This document shows, piece by piece, positions 41,361-51,310 of a stretch of DNA of 64,000 bases (within the stretch, counting starts at the first letter, position 1; the number at the start of each line of letters is the position of its first letter). Source of the stretch: Pseudoips prasinana (lineage: Eukaryota > Arthropoda > Insecta > Lepidoptera > Nolidae); the NCBI GenBank assembly GCA_951640165.1, contig OX621253.1, positions 25,701,469 to 25,765,468 on the forward strand, given 5' to 3'. Made by a program: the position numbers and the translations under genes. Under the pieces are notes generated by a model. It saw only the letters and a program-made list of their open reading frames with translations. It was not told where the DNA came from and searched no databases.

Positions 41361-44117
41361 CAGGGCTGCCAGATGTACGATTTTAATCGTACTCTTACGA
41401 TTTTGTAGCATTTTTACTCGTGTACGATCGCTAGACCGAGATCGTACGGAAAATGTACGATTTTTATATACCTGGCAACATTTCATAATGAAACGAACGT
41501 CCTTAACCGGCAAGTATGAGTTTCGGGGAGTTCCCCAACAACATAACGCGTACGTCGATTTTTTACTTGAATGAAGACCTTTTGTCGAGTCATTTAAAGG
41601 CTATATTTGTATGCAGTTTTACGAAACTTATTATTTTTTCTTTCGGTAATAGTTGCGATTTGTCAGTCTCGCTCGATCTGTGCGTAGTTTATATTGTCCT
41701 CTTTGAATCTGTATACTCTCTCGAGTGCTTTTTTGTGTCTGTTGTTTTTAATCAAGCAAGAATGTGTGACAAAAGTGACGACGAGCGACCTGCGCCAGGT
41801 ACTCCAAAAAAGAAATTGGCTAAAAGAGGAGAGCTTTCTGTAGCAGAGAGGGATAAACACAGGGCACAGAAGTATCGCCCTGATTGGGAAAAACTAGACT
41901 TTTTTAAGGACTGGTTAGGGCCTGGTAAAAACCAATTTAAAGCCAGGTGCACTGTTTGTGACGTCGAAATGGTGTCAGAATATGGAGTTTTAAAATTACA
42001 TTCTTCAAGGCAAAAGCATATGAAAGCCATGTCTGCAATACCAAGCAAAACAAAACAGCGTAATATCATGTCCGTATTTGTTACGAAAGGAGTTATGCCG
42101 AAAAATAAAATTGTCACAGCGACTGAAATCAAGCTGGCGGGTTTTCTAGCCGAGCATAATATTGCATTCCAAACTGCAGATCATATGTCAGATTTAATAA
42201 ATAGTATTTTGGAAGATTTCGGAGTGGAACATAAAATTTCTATGAAAAGAACAAAAGCTACAGCTGTAATCACCGAAGTAATTGGTGAAAGTGAAAAATC
42301 ATCTCTAGCCGAAAAACTGAAAACTGAGAAATTCAGTGTTATGTCTGATGAGTCAACAGATGTCAGCACTCACAAGGCCAGTTGTATAATTGTTAGGTAT
42401 TATGACATGGAGGAAAATAAAATTGTGAGTAAATTTTGGGATCTTTGCAAAATATTCAGCTCTGGTGATAAAAAAACAGCAGAAGAAGGTGCTACCGGGG
42501 AAAATTTGTTTAACATACTGATGAAGTCTTTTTCTGACCGGGATATATCGACTGAAAATATGATTGGTTTTGGTGCCGACGGTTGCAACGTGATGATGGG
42601 TGGGAACAACTCTGTGGCGAGCAGACTTAAGAAAAATTTGCCAGGTATGTTTGTAATGAAATGTGTTTGCCACTCTGCACACCTTTGCGCATCTGAATCG
42701 TGCAAACAATTACCAAGGCGCTGCGAAGATTTAGCGAGAGAGATATATAGTTTTTTCAAAAATAGTTCTAAAAGGCAATTTCGCCTTCAACAGTTTCAAG
42801 AATTTGTGAGTGTTTCGCCTCACAAGATTTTGCATCCTTCACAAACCCGTTGGTTGTCATTGGTGGCGGTTGTAGATCGATTATTAGAACAATGGGATGC
42901 TTTAAAATTGTTCTTTACTGACTGTTGGTTGAATGAACGTCTTGTTTCAACAGAACTGATATTTAATAGTTTAAATGATCCATTCATGCACCTTTATTAC
43001 CTGTTCCTGTCTTGGATATTGCCTAAATTTACCAATTTCAATAAACTTTTTCAATCGGAAAAAGTAGTGATTACATGTCTAAACGAAAAGGTGCGCGAAA
43101 TGTATAAAGATATTTTGCTTTGTATTTTGGATCGCGATTATGTCAACCAAACTGAGCTTTCTACCATTGATACTGACCGACAAGAAAAATGGTTAAAAGA
43201 TGATCAAATTTATTTGGGAATCCGAGTCATGAACAAAATTACACAGCCTGAATTTCGTCGTAACATTACTGCCACTAAGGAGTTTTTTCATCGCTGTCGG
43301 CATTTTCTAATAACAAGCGCTAAAGAAATTAAAAAAAGATATGACCTGGATGATCCCATTCTATCAAAAATTGACTGTATTGAACCTACCAATGCTGCTT
43401 CTAGTAATTATAGGAATAAAGTACCTACCTTACAGCCGCTTATGATACTTGTTCCAAGAATTGTAAAACCCGACGACATTCAAATGATGCAGGCAATAGA
43501 CGACGAATGGCGCAGTTTTCCCAACATTTTAGATAAAATTGATTTATCTATGAATACCGACGAGTTTTGGGGCAACATCAAAAAACAATTTGAGAATTAT
43601 AAAACACTGGCTCAATTTGCCTTAAATTTGTTATGTTTGCCCCATTCTAGTGCAGATTGTGAAAGAGCATTCAGCGAAGTAAACTTAATAAAAACAAAAC
43701 TTAGAAACAGTTTATCGAATGAAACACTGAAGGGAACATTATTAGCCAAACAATTAATAAGAAGAAACGAAAATTGCACGAAGTTTAAGCCGACAAAAGA
43801 AATGTTAAACAATATGACCACAGCAAATTTGTATAAATCTAATAAATAGTTTTTTTAATTGTGTAGTTTCAAGTTTTTATTTGTTCTTTTTTTTTGTTTT
43901 GTTGTGTAGGTATACATAAGGATGTGCCAAATAAATATGTTTTCTTTATTTGTTTTTTCTATTGTATTTCTTTTCTGAAACTAAACGTTTTTTTGTTCTT
44001 TTCAATAAAAACTTTGTATTTTTAGGTTGTACGATCGTTTCATTTCAAAATTTCGTTGGCATACGATTTTTTTGTAGTTGTTGTACGATCACACCATTTT
44101 TGCACCTGGCAGCCCTG
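41361..44117 (+). mobile_element. Complete hAT transposon with intact transposase
   Basis: Perfect 12-bp terminal inverted repeats (cagggctgccag at 41361; ctggcagccctg ending at 44117) are flanked by a perfect 8-bp duplication, acgcagcg (41353-41360 and 44118-44125). Both ends carry repeated gtacgat/atcgtac motifs, the usual place and form of hAT transposase-binding sites. The 2757-bp element holds one uninterrupted transposase gene and looks potentially autonomous. Confidence 0.96.
41762..43849 (+). CDS. hAT transposase, intact, 695 residues
   Basis: The start is set at ATG 41762 (MCDKSDDERPAPGTPKKKLA). The frame is open 82 codons further upstream, but that part is hydrophobic, AT-rich and unlike the family. 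A BED/TTF-like finger follows (CTVCDVEMVSEYGVLKLHSS...H). The RNase H-like core shows FSVMSDESTD (first Asp), GFGADGCNVMMG (second Asp) and VCHSAHLCA. The C-terminal dimerization and catalytic region has LLCLPHSSADCERAFSEVNL (Glu) and KTKLRNSLSNETL. No stops, frameshifts or missing key residues were seen. It would excise and reinsert the element, producing 8-bp duplications. Confidence 0.93.
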   Translation: MCDKSDDERPAPGTPKKKLAKRGELSVAERDKHRAQKYRPDWEKLDFFKDWLGPGKNQFKARCTVCDVEMVSEYGVLKLHSSRQKHMKAMSAIPSKTKQRNIMSVFVTKGVMPKNKIVTATEIKLAGFLAEHNIAFQTADHMSDLINSILEDFGVEHKISMKRTKATAVITEVIGESEKSSLAEKLKTEKFSVMSDESTDVSTHKASCIIVRYYDMEENKIVSKFWDLCKIFSSGDKKTAEEGATGENLFNILMKSFSDRDISTENMIGFGADGCNVMMGGNNSVASRLKKNLPGMFVMKCVCHSAHLCASESCKQLPRRCEDLAREIYSFFKNSSKRQFRLQQFQEFVSVSPHKILHPSQTRWLSLVAVVDRLLEQWDALKLFFTDCWLNERLVSTELIFNSLNDPFMHLYYLFLSWILPKFTNFNKLFQSEKVVITCLNEKVREMYKDILLCILDRDYVNQTELSTIDTDRQEKWLKDDQIYLGIRVMNKITQPEFRRNITATKEFFHRCRHFLITSAKEIKKRYDLDDPILSKIDCIEPTNAASSNYRNKVPTLQPLMILVPRIVKPDDIQMMQAIDDEWRSFPNILDKIDLSMNTDEFWGNIKKQFENYKTLAQFALNLLCLPHSSADCERAFSEVNLIKTKLRNSLSNETLKGTLLAKQLIRRNENCTKFKPTKEMLNNMTTANLYKSNK

Positions 44118-44542
44118 ACGCAGCGCCGGACTGCGCCAGTGCCCGGCCGCGCTCCGTCGCGGTTGGACGTACGATGCTCCGTCCCACACAAGATAAGATC
44201 GATGTTTATCGATGTACGCCATATTATTATAATAGTAATTATTTAAGTGACCGTCCATTCACTAAACCAACCTCGATTTCATATTTTTGTTGAAATGTGT
44301 AATTTATTCTTATGCCATAAGAAACCAGTTCTGGAAGTCGTTTTATAAAAATATTTCTGATCTTTAGGCGAATATTATGACAGGTATGTTCATTTATTAG
44401 TTCATAAAATCTAGTGAATGAACTAACATTTTTTATCATGTTCAATATTAGATTTCGTTATGAAGATGTGGTTACATCTTAAATGAAGAAGTAACCAATG
44501 AATGAATGTGTAAATTTTATGGGTTTGTCCCTTTAGATTACC
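44118..44542. other. No gene seen
   Basis: The GC-rich target sequence of the hAT continues to about 44200 and then becomes AT-rich. No recognisable ORF or terminal repeat. Confidence 0.3.
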
Positions 44543-45223
44543 ATGAATACCCAAAAAAAAACACGAAAGGTTTCGATATACGCAGGAAACATTGGTAAGA
44601 GCTCTTATATCCATTGCTAATGGAGAACTAACTATTAATAAACCAAGTAATGTTTATAAGATACCCAAATCCACCATACATAACAAATTAACTGATAATG
44701 TTCCCTTGCAAAGAAAAATGAGTCCTCCATCTGAACTCTCTGTGGATGAAGAGGCTAAGATGGCTGAGTGGATAGAGAGATAAATAAAGCTAAATTAGGT
44801 TTTCCAATGCACCAAGAGGAAGTTTTTGATAGTGAGGATTTTTTTTTAATCACAAACAATAGAAAAAGCAAGCTTACAGGGAATAGACCAGGAAAAAAGT
44901 GGCTCAAGTTATTTCTAAACAGGCATCCTGAGATAAAAGAAATGCGGAAGTAATTTCTAAAGGCAAGGCCGCAGTAACTGAAGCATCTATCAGGGCTTGG
45001 TTCGAAGAACTAGATCAGATTTTGACCGAAGGAAAATGCTTTAGATATTAAAAGCAATCCTAGTCGGATATATAACGCTGATGAAACAGGTGTTATGACA
45101 TGCCCCAAAACCGGTATTATATTGGGACCAAAGAATTATAGGAATACATACGAAATGGCCAGTGGAAAAGAAAAAGAATCTCCAACAGTTCTTTGTAATT
45201 TTGCTGCCAATGGAAAGGATTAG
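44543..45223 (+). pseudogene. Pogo/Tigger-like transposase relic (Tc1/mariner superfamily)
   Basis: The frame starts MNTQKKTRK, shifts, and continues ETLVRALISIANGELTINK and YKIPKSTIHNKLTDN (Psq helix-turn-helix). A second domain follows (LSVDEEAKMAEWIER, then RPGKKWLKLFLNRHPEI, a CENP-B-type HTH). The start of the DDE domain is seen as WFEELDQIL, YNADETGVMTCPKTG and ILGPKNYRNTYEMASGKEKE, in which NADETG holds the first Asp. Stops near 44781 and 44951 and several frame changes kill it, and the gene is cut at about 45223. Confidence 0.7.
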
Positions 45224-45986
45224 GAAAAATCCTCTATTTGTAATATAAAGCGAATGCCACCGGCAGTGGTTCAAAGTTTTCCGGATTGTCAACAAACATC
45301 TTAGTACGAAATCGAACGCTCCCTCGACGTCGAAATTAAATACGAGCATGAAAAGCTCAATGTTGGACTCGGGGAAGCGAGTCAAGCAAGTACCAAAAGT
45401 CCGACAGCGAGTCAGAAGAAGTAGTGATTCCCATGAAGAGGACCGAAAAACAGGAACAAAGGTTAAGCAGTGCGGACAGCGAGGAAGACCACAACTCCGA
45501 TGCATTAGTAGATATACTAGACGGAGTTGTCCAACAGCAATGTTTACGCCGGACCACTGGATCCATATCACAGAATATTGTTTTAAGGCACCAAGACTCG
45601 CTTATTGCATTGAAATCGTGGGGAGAACGTGGTACGAAAGTAATAAAATTTGAAGTTTATCCCTACAGCGATTGCTTGAGGAAGCCCAAAACAGAGTGGT
45701 GGAAGAGTGCATTACTGCGCAGCACGTGCCTCAGTTATTCGGAAGACTCGCGTGTACAGAAATTAGTGGTTCAACTGGCAAAGGAACTCTTCAAACAAGT
45801 CAGTCAGACGAAAAACGTGGAGGTGGAGACGAAACCTGCAGGATCGAGAAGTGGCTAGAGGAATTCGTCATAACTCCAACTCAAATAAAATTTACAGACG
45901 ACATTGGTGCGCTGGACCATTTAAATATTGGTCGAAATCACATGATTTAATTAAAAATTGCTTCCATAACGTAAATAAATAATAAC
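45224..45986 (+). other. Unrecognised ORFs of 92-144 codons in overlapping frames
   Basis: Three plus-strand frames (45348-45653, 45424-45858, 45672-45950) overlap, and none shows a domain I recognise. The DNA is more GC-rich and coding-like than its surroundings, with Ser/Asp/Glu/Lys-rich translations. It may be a frameshifted ORF1 of some retroelement, but there is no zinc knuckle and no RT. It ends just before the LINE tail repeat at 45987. Confidence 0.3.
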
Positions 45987-46198
45987 AATAAATAAAAAAG
46001 GTATTTATTCACGTAGACTTTAAAAAAGTGCTTGTAAATAGTCAGAACATGTTTGTAGTAATATAGTTGTATATGTCGGCGTGTATATAGTACGTAGTTT
46101 ACTTATTAAACACTTTTATTTAATCACACTCACTTATACAATACGTTATATTAAGACTATTAATTAGATTTTAACATAACAATTACTAACTCTAGGCA

Positions 46199-48312
46199 CT
46201 ATGGCAACAAGTGCATCGGACCCAAGTCAAGAATAGAATGTTCTCGATCGCTCAGCGTGGCCTCTTTAAATACCCGTGCACAAACAAGTCGAGTGTTGGG
46301 GAGGAGGGGACGGCGACATCGCCGGTCGGTCCGTTGCAAAGATTCTACTGTACTTTCATGTGTTGTTTCGTGTAAAATTTGCAAAGAATCGTCAATAATC
46401 ATTTCTTCAAACGTTTGTGCGCCATCTCGATTCAATACAAAGTTGTGTAATACACAGCATGCTTTTATAATGTCTATTGTGAAATCGTAAGAAACATTAA
46501 TGGGTCGATGAAATATGCGCCATTTATTTGCGAGTATGCCAAAAGCGCTCTCAACATATCGTCTGGCTCGGCTCAAACGATAATTAAAAACTCGTTTTTC
46601 TATCGATAAAAACTTCCCAGAATATGGGCGCATTATATTATTTGTCAGTGGTAATCCTTCATCCGCCACGAAGACAAAAGGAATTTCTTTTTGAAAGCCA
46701 GGTAACGGTTTTGGCGGAGGTATAGATAATTGACCTTTTTTTAATAAGTCGTATAGATTTGAGTTCTGAAAAACATTGGAGTCACATTCCTTACCATATG
46801 CACCTATATCGACATATATAAATTTGTAATTCGTATCAACAAGTGCTAATAGAACAATGGAATTATAATTTTTATAATTGAAAAATAGGGATCCACTGTG
46901 ATCCGGGCTCAATATACGAATGTGTTTTCCATCTAGCGCTCCTATACAATTAGGAAAGTTGGTCTTTTTTTCATACTCTTAAGCAATTTGTTCCATCAGC
47001 TCTGTTGTAATTTTTGGTAATTCCAACCTTTTAAGAATGTTCCATACAATACGACAAACAAATTTTATTATTCCTGTTATTGTAGATTTTCCACGATAAT
47101 ATGTGAAATGCATATCTTTAAAAGTATTTCCCGTCGCCAGGTACCTGAAAGAAAACAAAATAAATCATTATTCGTCATATTTTTTTAGGTAACGATGTCA
47201 TAAAGAAATGGAGAGGAATCAAGGATAATTTTACAAAATACGAAAAAAAATTAAACGAGCAATGTAAATCCGGAGCTGGGGCCAAAAAAATTAAACAATA
47301 TCATCTATACGACCAGCTCCTATTTCTGAAAAAGAATTCTCAAAATAAAACAACATCAAGTCTTGACGATGAAGAAATAAGACCAAGCACCTCAACCCAA
47401 CAAAGCCAGCAACCTGTCATGCCACGTTACCAGCCTGCATCGCGTAAAAGAAAAATTGACGAAGACGAATTTGAGAAGAATATTATAGCTGCTTTAAAAA
47501 CATCTGAAAGTAGACATTTATCTTTTTTTAAAGGAATTTTGCAATCATTGGAAAAATTGAATGATAATCAAACAATAATTTTCCAAAGTCGTGTCCTACA
47601 GATATTAAGTGATTTACACCAACCATCATACTATCCCAGCCACTATCAAACTTCACAAACATCCGTCCAAGCAAACTATCAAACATCTCAAACAACTGTT
47701 CAGACTGGCTATCAAACAGCTCAAATGTCTATGCAGAGTGGCTACCAATCAGCTCAAATGCCTATGCAGAGTGGCTATCAAACATCCATTCAACGCAGTG
47801 CCTTCCAAAGCGGATGCGAAACATCACCGGCACCTATGCAATCGTCTCCACAAACGCCAAGGAATGATGATGTAAATGAGCCAGAACAAATTCATTTCGA
47901 TGAGGAACTAACAAATTTGACGAATGACACACAATCGGAATACGAGTTTTGAATAACACTAAATTATGAAAATGATTAAACAGTATGATTATAGTAAAAA
48001 TAGTTTATTTTTTTCTTACCTTACAGTTAATCCCAGCATCTCCAGAGGTTCGATGGGTTTTCTAAATATGTATTTCTTTTGTAAATGAGGCTTTATCAAA
48101 CTAAGAAGTTCTTCAAAACTTACTACACTCATCCTAAAGTAATCGAAAAATTTAACCTCGTCCACTTTTAGCGCCTCATATTTCCTTTTGAAGTGGTTTC
48201 CATCTTTATTCATAATTGTCAGTAATGGGTGTACCCAGTACTTTCTTTTCTGTTTCTTTTTCTTAATACGCCTTAACGCAAGCAGAAGTAGAACACGCGC
48301 AGTGCGGTCCAT
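46199..48312 (-). pseudogene. Harbinger-2 transposase (two exons, one nonsense codon)
   Basis: Exon 1 (48312-48020) reads MDRTARVLLLLALRRIKKKK ... YFRMSVVSFEELLSLIKPHL ... LEMLGLTVR and ends at gtaaga. Exon 2 starts at 47144 after a ttctttcag acceptor. The splice restores an Arg codon before YLATGNTFKDM, at the same position and phase as in Harbinger-1. Triad: CIGALDGKHI, FVFVADEGLP and RYVESAFGILA. A TAA at about 46981-46983 interrupts the frame (LMEQIA-stop-EYEKK) and is the only lesion seen in the core. The C-terminal tail (ILDLGPMHLLP) differs from family habit, so the left part may have been replaced. The intron of 875 bases contains the MADF exon on the other strand. Confidence 0.82.
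47189..47952 (+). pseudogene. Harbinger-2 MADF protein, second exon only, with 33-bp tandem repeats
   Basis: After a ttttttag acceptor the frame reads GNDVIKKWRGIKDNFTKYEK, the second half of a MADF domain. It begins in the same splice phase as the matching exon in Harbinger-1. A basic DE-rich segment and FEKNIIAALKTSESRHLSFF (BESS-like) follow. At 47644-47775 are four tandem 11-residue units (YQTSQTSVQAN, YQTSQTTVQTG, YQTAQMSMQSG, YQSAQMPMQSG). The frame is open to 47952. No first exon was found in the 125 bases between the left end and the transposase stop, so the gene is 5'-deleted. Confidence 0.75.
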
Positions 48313-48851
48313 GTCTCACTAGTAACTGAACTGACGGTTAGCGTCTTGTCGTACGATGTCGTATCCGATGAAATTTTTGCGTTGCGACATCGCATCGCAT
48401 AGCTGTGCAATGTTGTTTTTGCGATGCGACGCCGCAACGCACTGTTGTGGCCTGGCCCGTTGCACCTGCAGCTTACAACAGCACGATGACGCACGTAGCG
48501 CCGTCATATACATTATTATTTCTAGTAACATAGATATTTAGGTACACATTGTATGAAAACATTTATAAAATTTATTTTATTATAGCAATGATATTTAGCT
48601 AACTCGTATCAAGTTATTGTCAAGAGATTATGTTTAATTATCTAGTTTAAGTCTAATATTTTTACTACATATTGTCAATGGTTCTGTCTATATTAAGGTA
48701 TTATTACTATGACGGACCTTGTGTTAATAACGACGGTCGCGCTTTAATGCTACCACCGGATCCAATGCGCCCCAACTGAGAAGACCCAGCGAAACAAACT
48801 CAGTGGGTTCATCTACTACCGGTTTCAACACGACCCAGTTGAGACGGTCCG

Positions 48852-49400
48852 GCGAAACATACTCAAGCGGGCATGAACACGGGATTTGGTCCAATTAGAG
48901 TAATTATTTTGTAGGCAAACACAATATGTGCTTGATGGGTTGTCTGAATGCTTATTATTTTAGATTATATTTAGGTATACAAAAGAAAAACTTCTAAACA
49001 ATAACATTATTCATTTTGAGACAGAGTCAATAATTTTAAATTAAGTATATGATAGCAATCATTTACAGATAGTTCACGTAACACAGCAGATCAGTCATGT
49101 CTATATGGGTACAAGATCTCCAGCGAGCAATGTGCAGGTAGGTAGTAAGAGCCAGACGTCTTTGTCATCCATGTACTCTTTAGTGGTGTAATAACCCCTA
49201 GCCATAAGTACACGTTTAATATGCGTTTTAAAACTTGTGTCAGGCAGATCAGTAATTTGAGTAGGAAGCTTGTTATAAAACCTAATACAATTTCCTAAAA
49301 ATGATTTATTAGGTTTACTTACTCTAAAGCCTGGCATGGCTAGTTTGTTTTTATTCCTAGTATTTATATTATGCAGTTCACTTTTCTTTTTATATTTATG
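48852..49400 (-). pseudogene. LINE reverse transcriptase extreme C-terminus and 3' region
   Basis: The minus strand reads ELHNINTRNKNKLAMPGFRV and SKPNKSFLGNCIRFYNKLPT, then a block ending KRVLMARGYYTTKEYMDD. N-T-R-x-K-x-x-L-A...F...G...YN.LP is a common tail of insect LINE ORF2 proteins. It is 5'-truncated at about 49400, where the next LINE begins in the opposite direction. Bases 48852-49100 are its AT-rich 3' region. Confidence 0.65.
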
Positions 49401-50029
49401 ATGTTCCGCTCGGGTGCGCTCAACGCGCGGACGTGTTTTAGAAGTTAGCTACCGTATCGTTAACTATACTTAGTTCTACCTACTCTTTGTACTTATAATA
49501 AAAATGGTGCAGTGTAAAACGTGCAAACTATTTTTGTCCATAAACAAGGATGATGTACTTAAGTGCAAAGGTGCATGCAAAGGAGTTTTTCATAAGAAAT
49601 ATGTAAAAAATTGGAAGCAGTTTGTGCAAAAGCAGTACTGTGAGGAGTGCCTTAAAGGTGCGGAATCACCTGATCCAACCGAACCTGAGCAGGGAGAGGA
49701 GTACAACGCCCCCAAAAGTAGCCAATCTAACTTGGACAATATGGGGGATATAGTAAAGGAGCTAAACAAAAAACTGAATATAATTCTCAAAATGGAAAAG
49801 GATATAGAAGAAATAAAAGATACGGTAAATTTTTATTCTGAACAATATCAAAAACTGTTCGAATTCAAACAACAAGCGGAGACGAAGCTAAAGAACTTGG
49901 AGCAACAGAATACCTATTTATCGAAGTACAATAAAGCGCTGGAAGAAAGGGTAGTTGCATTAGAACAAAAAGATAAAGAGAAAAATATTGAGATAGTGGG
50001 TCTGGAGAAAAAAGATAAAGAAGATATTA

Positions 50030-51310
50030 GGTCTTTACCTATGAAATTGCCGTTCTGCAGAACTGGCCATTTCAAATCAAAATAATTTTTGTTTGGCTAA
50101 GAATTCTAATTTCAAATTAATTTTATTTTAAAAACATGGATTCTTTTTTCCAAAAGTAGTCATTTCTTTATTGATTAGTGTTACATTTTCATCGCATTTC
50201 AATCTTTTTCGTCATCATGGATACGTTAAACTTCGAGTAATTATGGAATATGAGTACCGTCGTGGCAGCAACGCGGCACAAGCGGCACGCAACATCAACG
50301 ACGTTTACGGAGCTAACACTACAAACCAACGCACCACCTGTTATTGGTTTGCTCGCTTCCGTTCTGGAAATTTCGACCTGAAAAATGAACCTCGCGGTCG
50401 TCCGAAGACTTTGGTCGACAATGACGAATTAAAGGCGGTTGTGGAAGCTGATGATACACAATCTACGGCTGAATTAGCAGCAGCTTTCGACGTTAGCGTC
50501 AAAACAATATTGGTCCATTTGCGTCAAATTGGCAAGGTAAAAAAGCTTGACAAATGGGTGCCCCACGAACTCAATGATCGCCAGCGCGAAGTACGCGTCG
50601 AGACGTGCCTTGCACTGCTCAACAGACACACAAATGAAGGAATTTTGAACCGCATTGTTACCTGCGATGAAAAATGGATTCTGTTTGATAACCGCAAGCG
50701 CTCAGCAAGTTGGTTGGATCCTGGTTCAGCACCTAAACAATGCCCTAAACGAAAACTTACCCCTAGAAAAGTGATGGTCACTGTTTGGTGGTCTAGCGCC
50801 GGTGTGATTCATCACAGCTTCTTACCAAACGGGGTGAGCATTACTGCAGATGTGTACTGTGAAGAACTGAGCACAATGATGGAGAAGCTGGCGCATCTCC
50901 AACCAGCATTGGTCAATCGCTCGTCTCCGCTGCTCCTGCACGACAACGCGCGACCTCATACTGCACAGCAGACGGTCTCCAAGTTGCAAGAACTGGGGTT
51001 GGAAGCTCTCCGTCATCCGCCCTACTCACCAGACCTTGCGCCTACAGACTACTACTTTTTCCAGAATTTGGATAACTTCTTGGCGGGAAAAAAATTCAAT
51101 ACCCGAGAGGCAGTACAAAATGCCTTTGAAGAATTTGTTGCCTCCCGTCCAGCTGATTTCTTTAAGAAGGGCATCAATAAACTGCCACTGCGATGGCAAA
51201 GATGCATTGATTGCATGGGTGATTACTTCGATTAATACAAATAAAAAAATTCATGAAAAAAATTCGTTTAAATTTTTTCATACAAAACGGCAATTTCATA
51301 GGTAAAGACC
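50030..51310 (+). mobile_element. mariner transposon, complete, in LINE ORF1
   Basis: Terminal inverted repeats of 28 bp with one mismatch (ggtctttacctatgaaattg... at both ends) are flanked by TA (50028-50029 and 51311-51312). The 1281-bp length is typical for mariner. The host frame is restored exactly when the element and one TA are removed. Confidence 0.97.
50171..51235 (+). CDS. mariner transposase, intact D34D frame
   Basis: The frame is 354 residues with no stops. Paired helix-turn-helix: IMEYEYRRGSNAAQAARNIN and TTCYWFARFRSGNFDLKNEP, then an LAAAFDVSVKTILVHLRQIG block. Linker motif WVPHELNDRQ. Catalytic residues: RIVTCDEKWI (first Asp), LLLHDNARPH (second) and YSPDLAPTDYYFF (third, with 34 residues between second and third). 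These define a mariner-family transposase that moves by cut-and-paste into TA. The true start may be M1 (50171) or a nearby codon; M25 at 50243 would cut into the first helix. The C-terminus (LPLRWQRCIDCMGDYFD) is complete. Confidence 0.93.
   Translation: MISVTFSSHFNLFRHHGYVKLRVIMEYEYRRGSNAAQAARNINDVYGANTTNQRTTCYWFARFRSGNFDLKNEPRGRPKTLVDNDELKAVVEADDTQSTAELAAAFDVSVKTILVHLRQIGKVKKLDKWVPHELNDRQREVRVETCLALLNRHTNEGILNRIVTCDEKWILFDNRKRSASWLDPGSAPKQCPKRKLTPRKVMVTVWWSSAGVIHHSFLPNGVSITADVYCEELSTMMEKLAHLQPALVNRSSPLLLHDNARPHTAQQTVSKLQELGLEALRHPPYSPDLAPTDYYFFQNLDNFLAGKKFNTREAVQNAFEEFVASRPADFFKKGINKLPLRWQRCIDCMGDYFD

Larger units (their letters stand above)
46074..48506. mobile_element. PIF/Harbinger DNA transposon (Harbinger-2), about 2.43 kb
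   Basis: The ends are tgtcggcg... and ...cgccgtca (short TIR with one mismatch). The flanks share TATA (46070-46073 and 48507-48510). Read as a 3-bp duplication this would be TAT or ATA, so the exact duplication length is ambiguous. The empty site is preserved at about 13473-13480. The right subterminal region has many gcgatgcgac/gttgcgac motifs. It encodes a minus-strand transposase with one stop and a plus-strand MADF protein whose first exon is missing. Confidence 0.85.
45987..48851 (-). mobile_element. LINE 3'-end fragment (copy B), split by Harbinger-2
   Basis: 45987-46073 matches 13391-13477, and 48507-48851 matches the rest of copy A to 13823. They differ by a few substitutions and small indels. 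Harbinger-2 lies between. The joined flanks reproduce the tgtatacatta sequence of copy A, which proves that the insertion came second. Confidence 0.85.

Noticed and set aside
41516..41761. 82-codon N-terminal extension of the hAT transposase
   Set aside because: In frame but hydrophobic, AT-rich and outside the conserved protein; the ATG at 41762 starts a sequence typical of the family.
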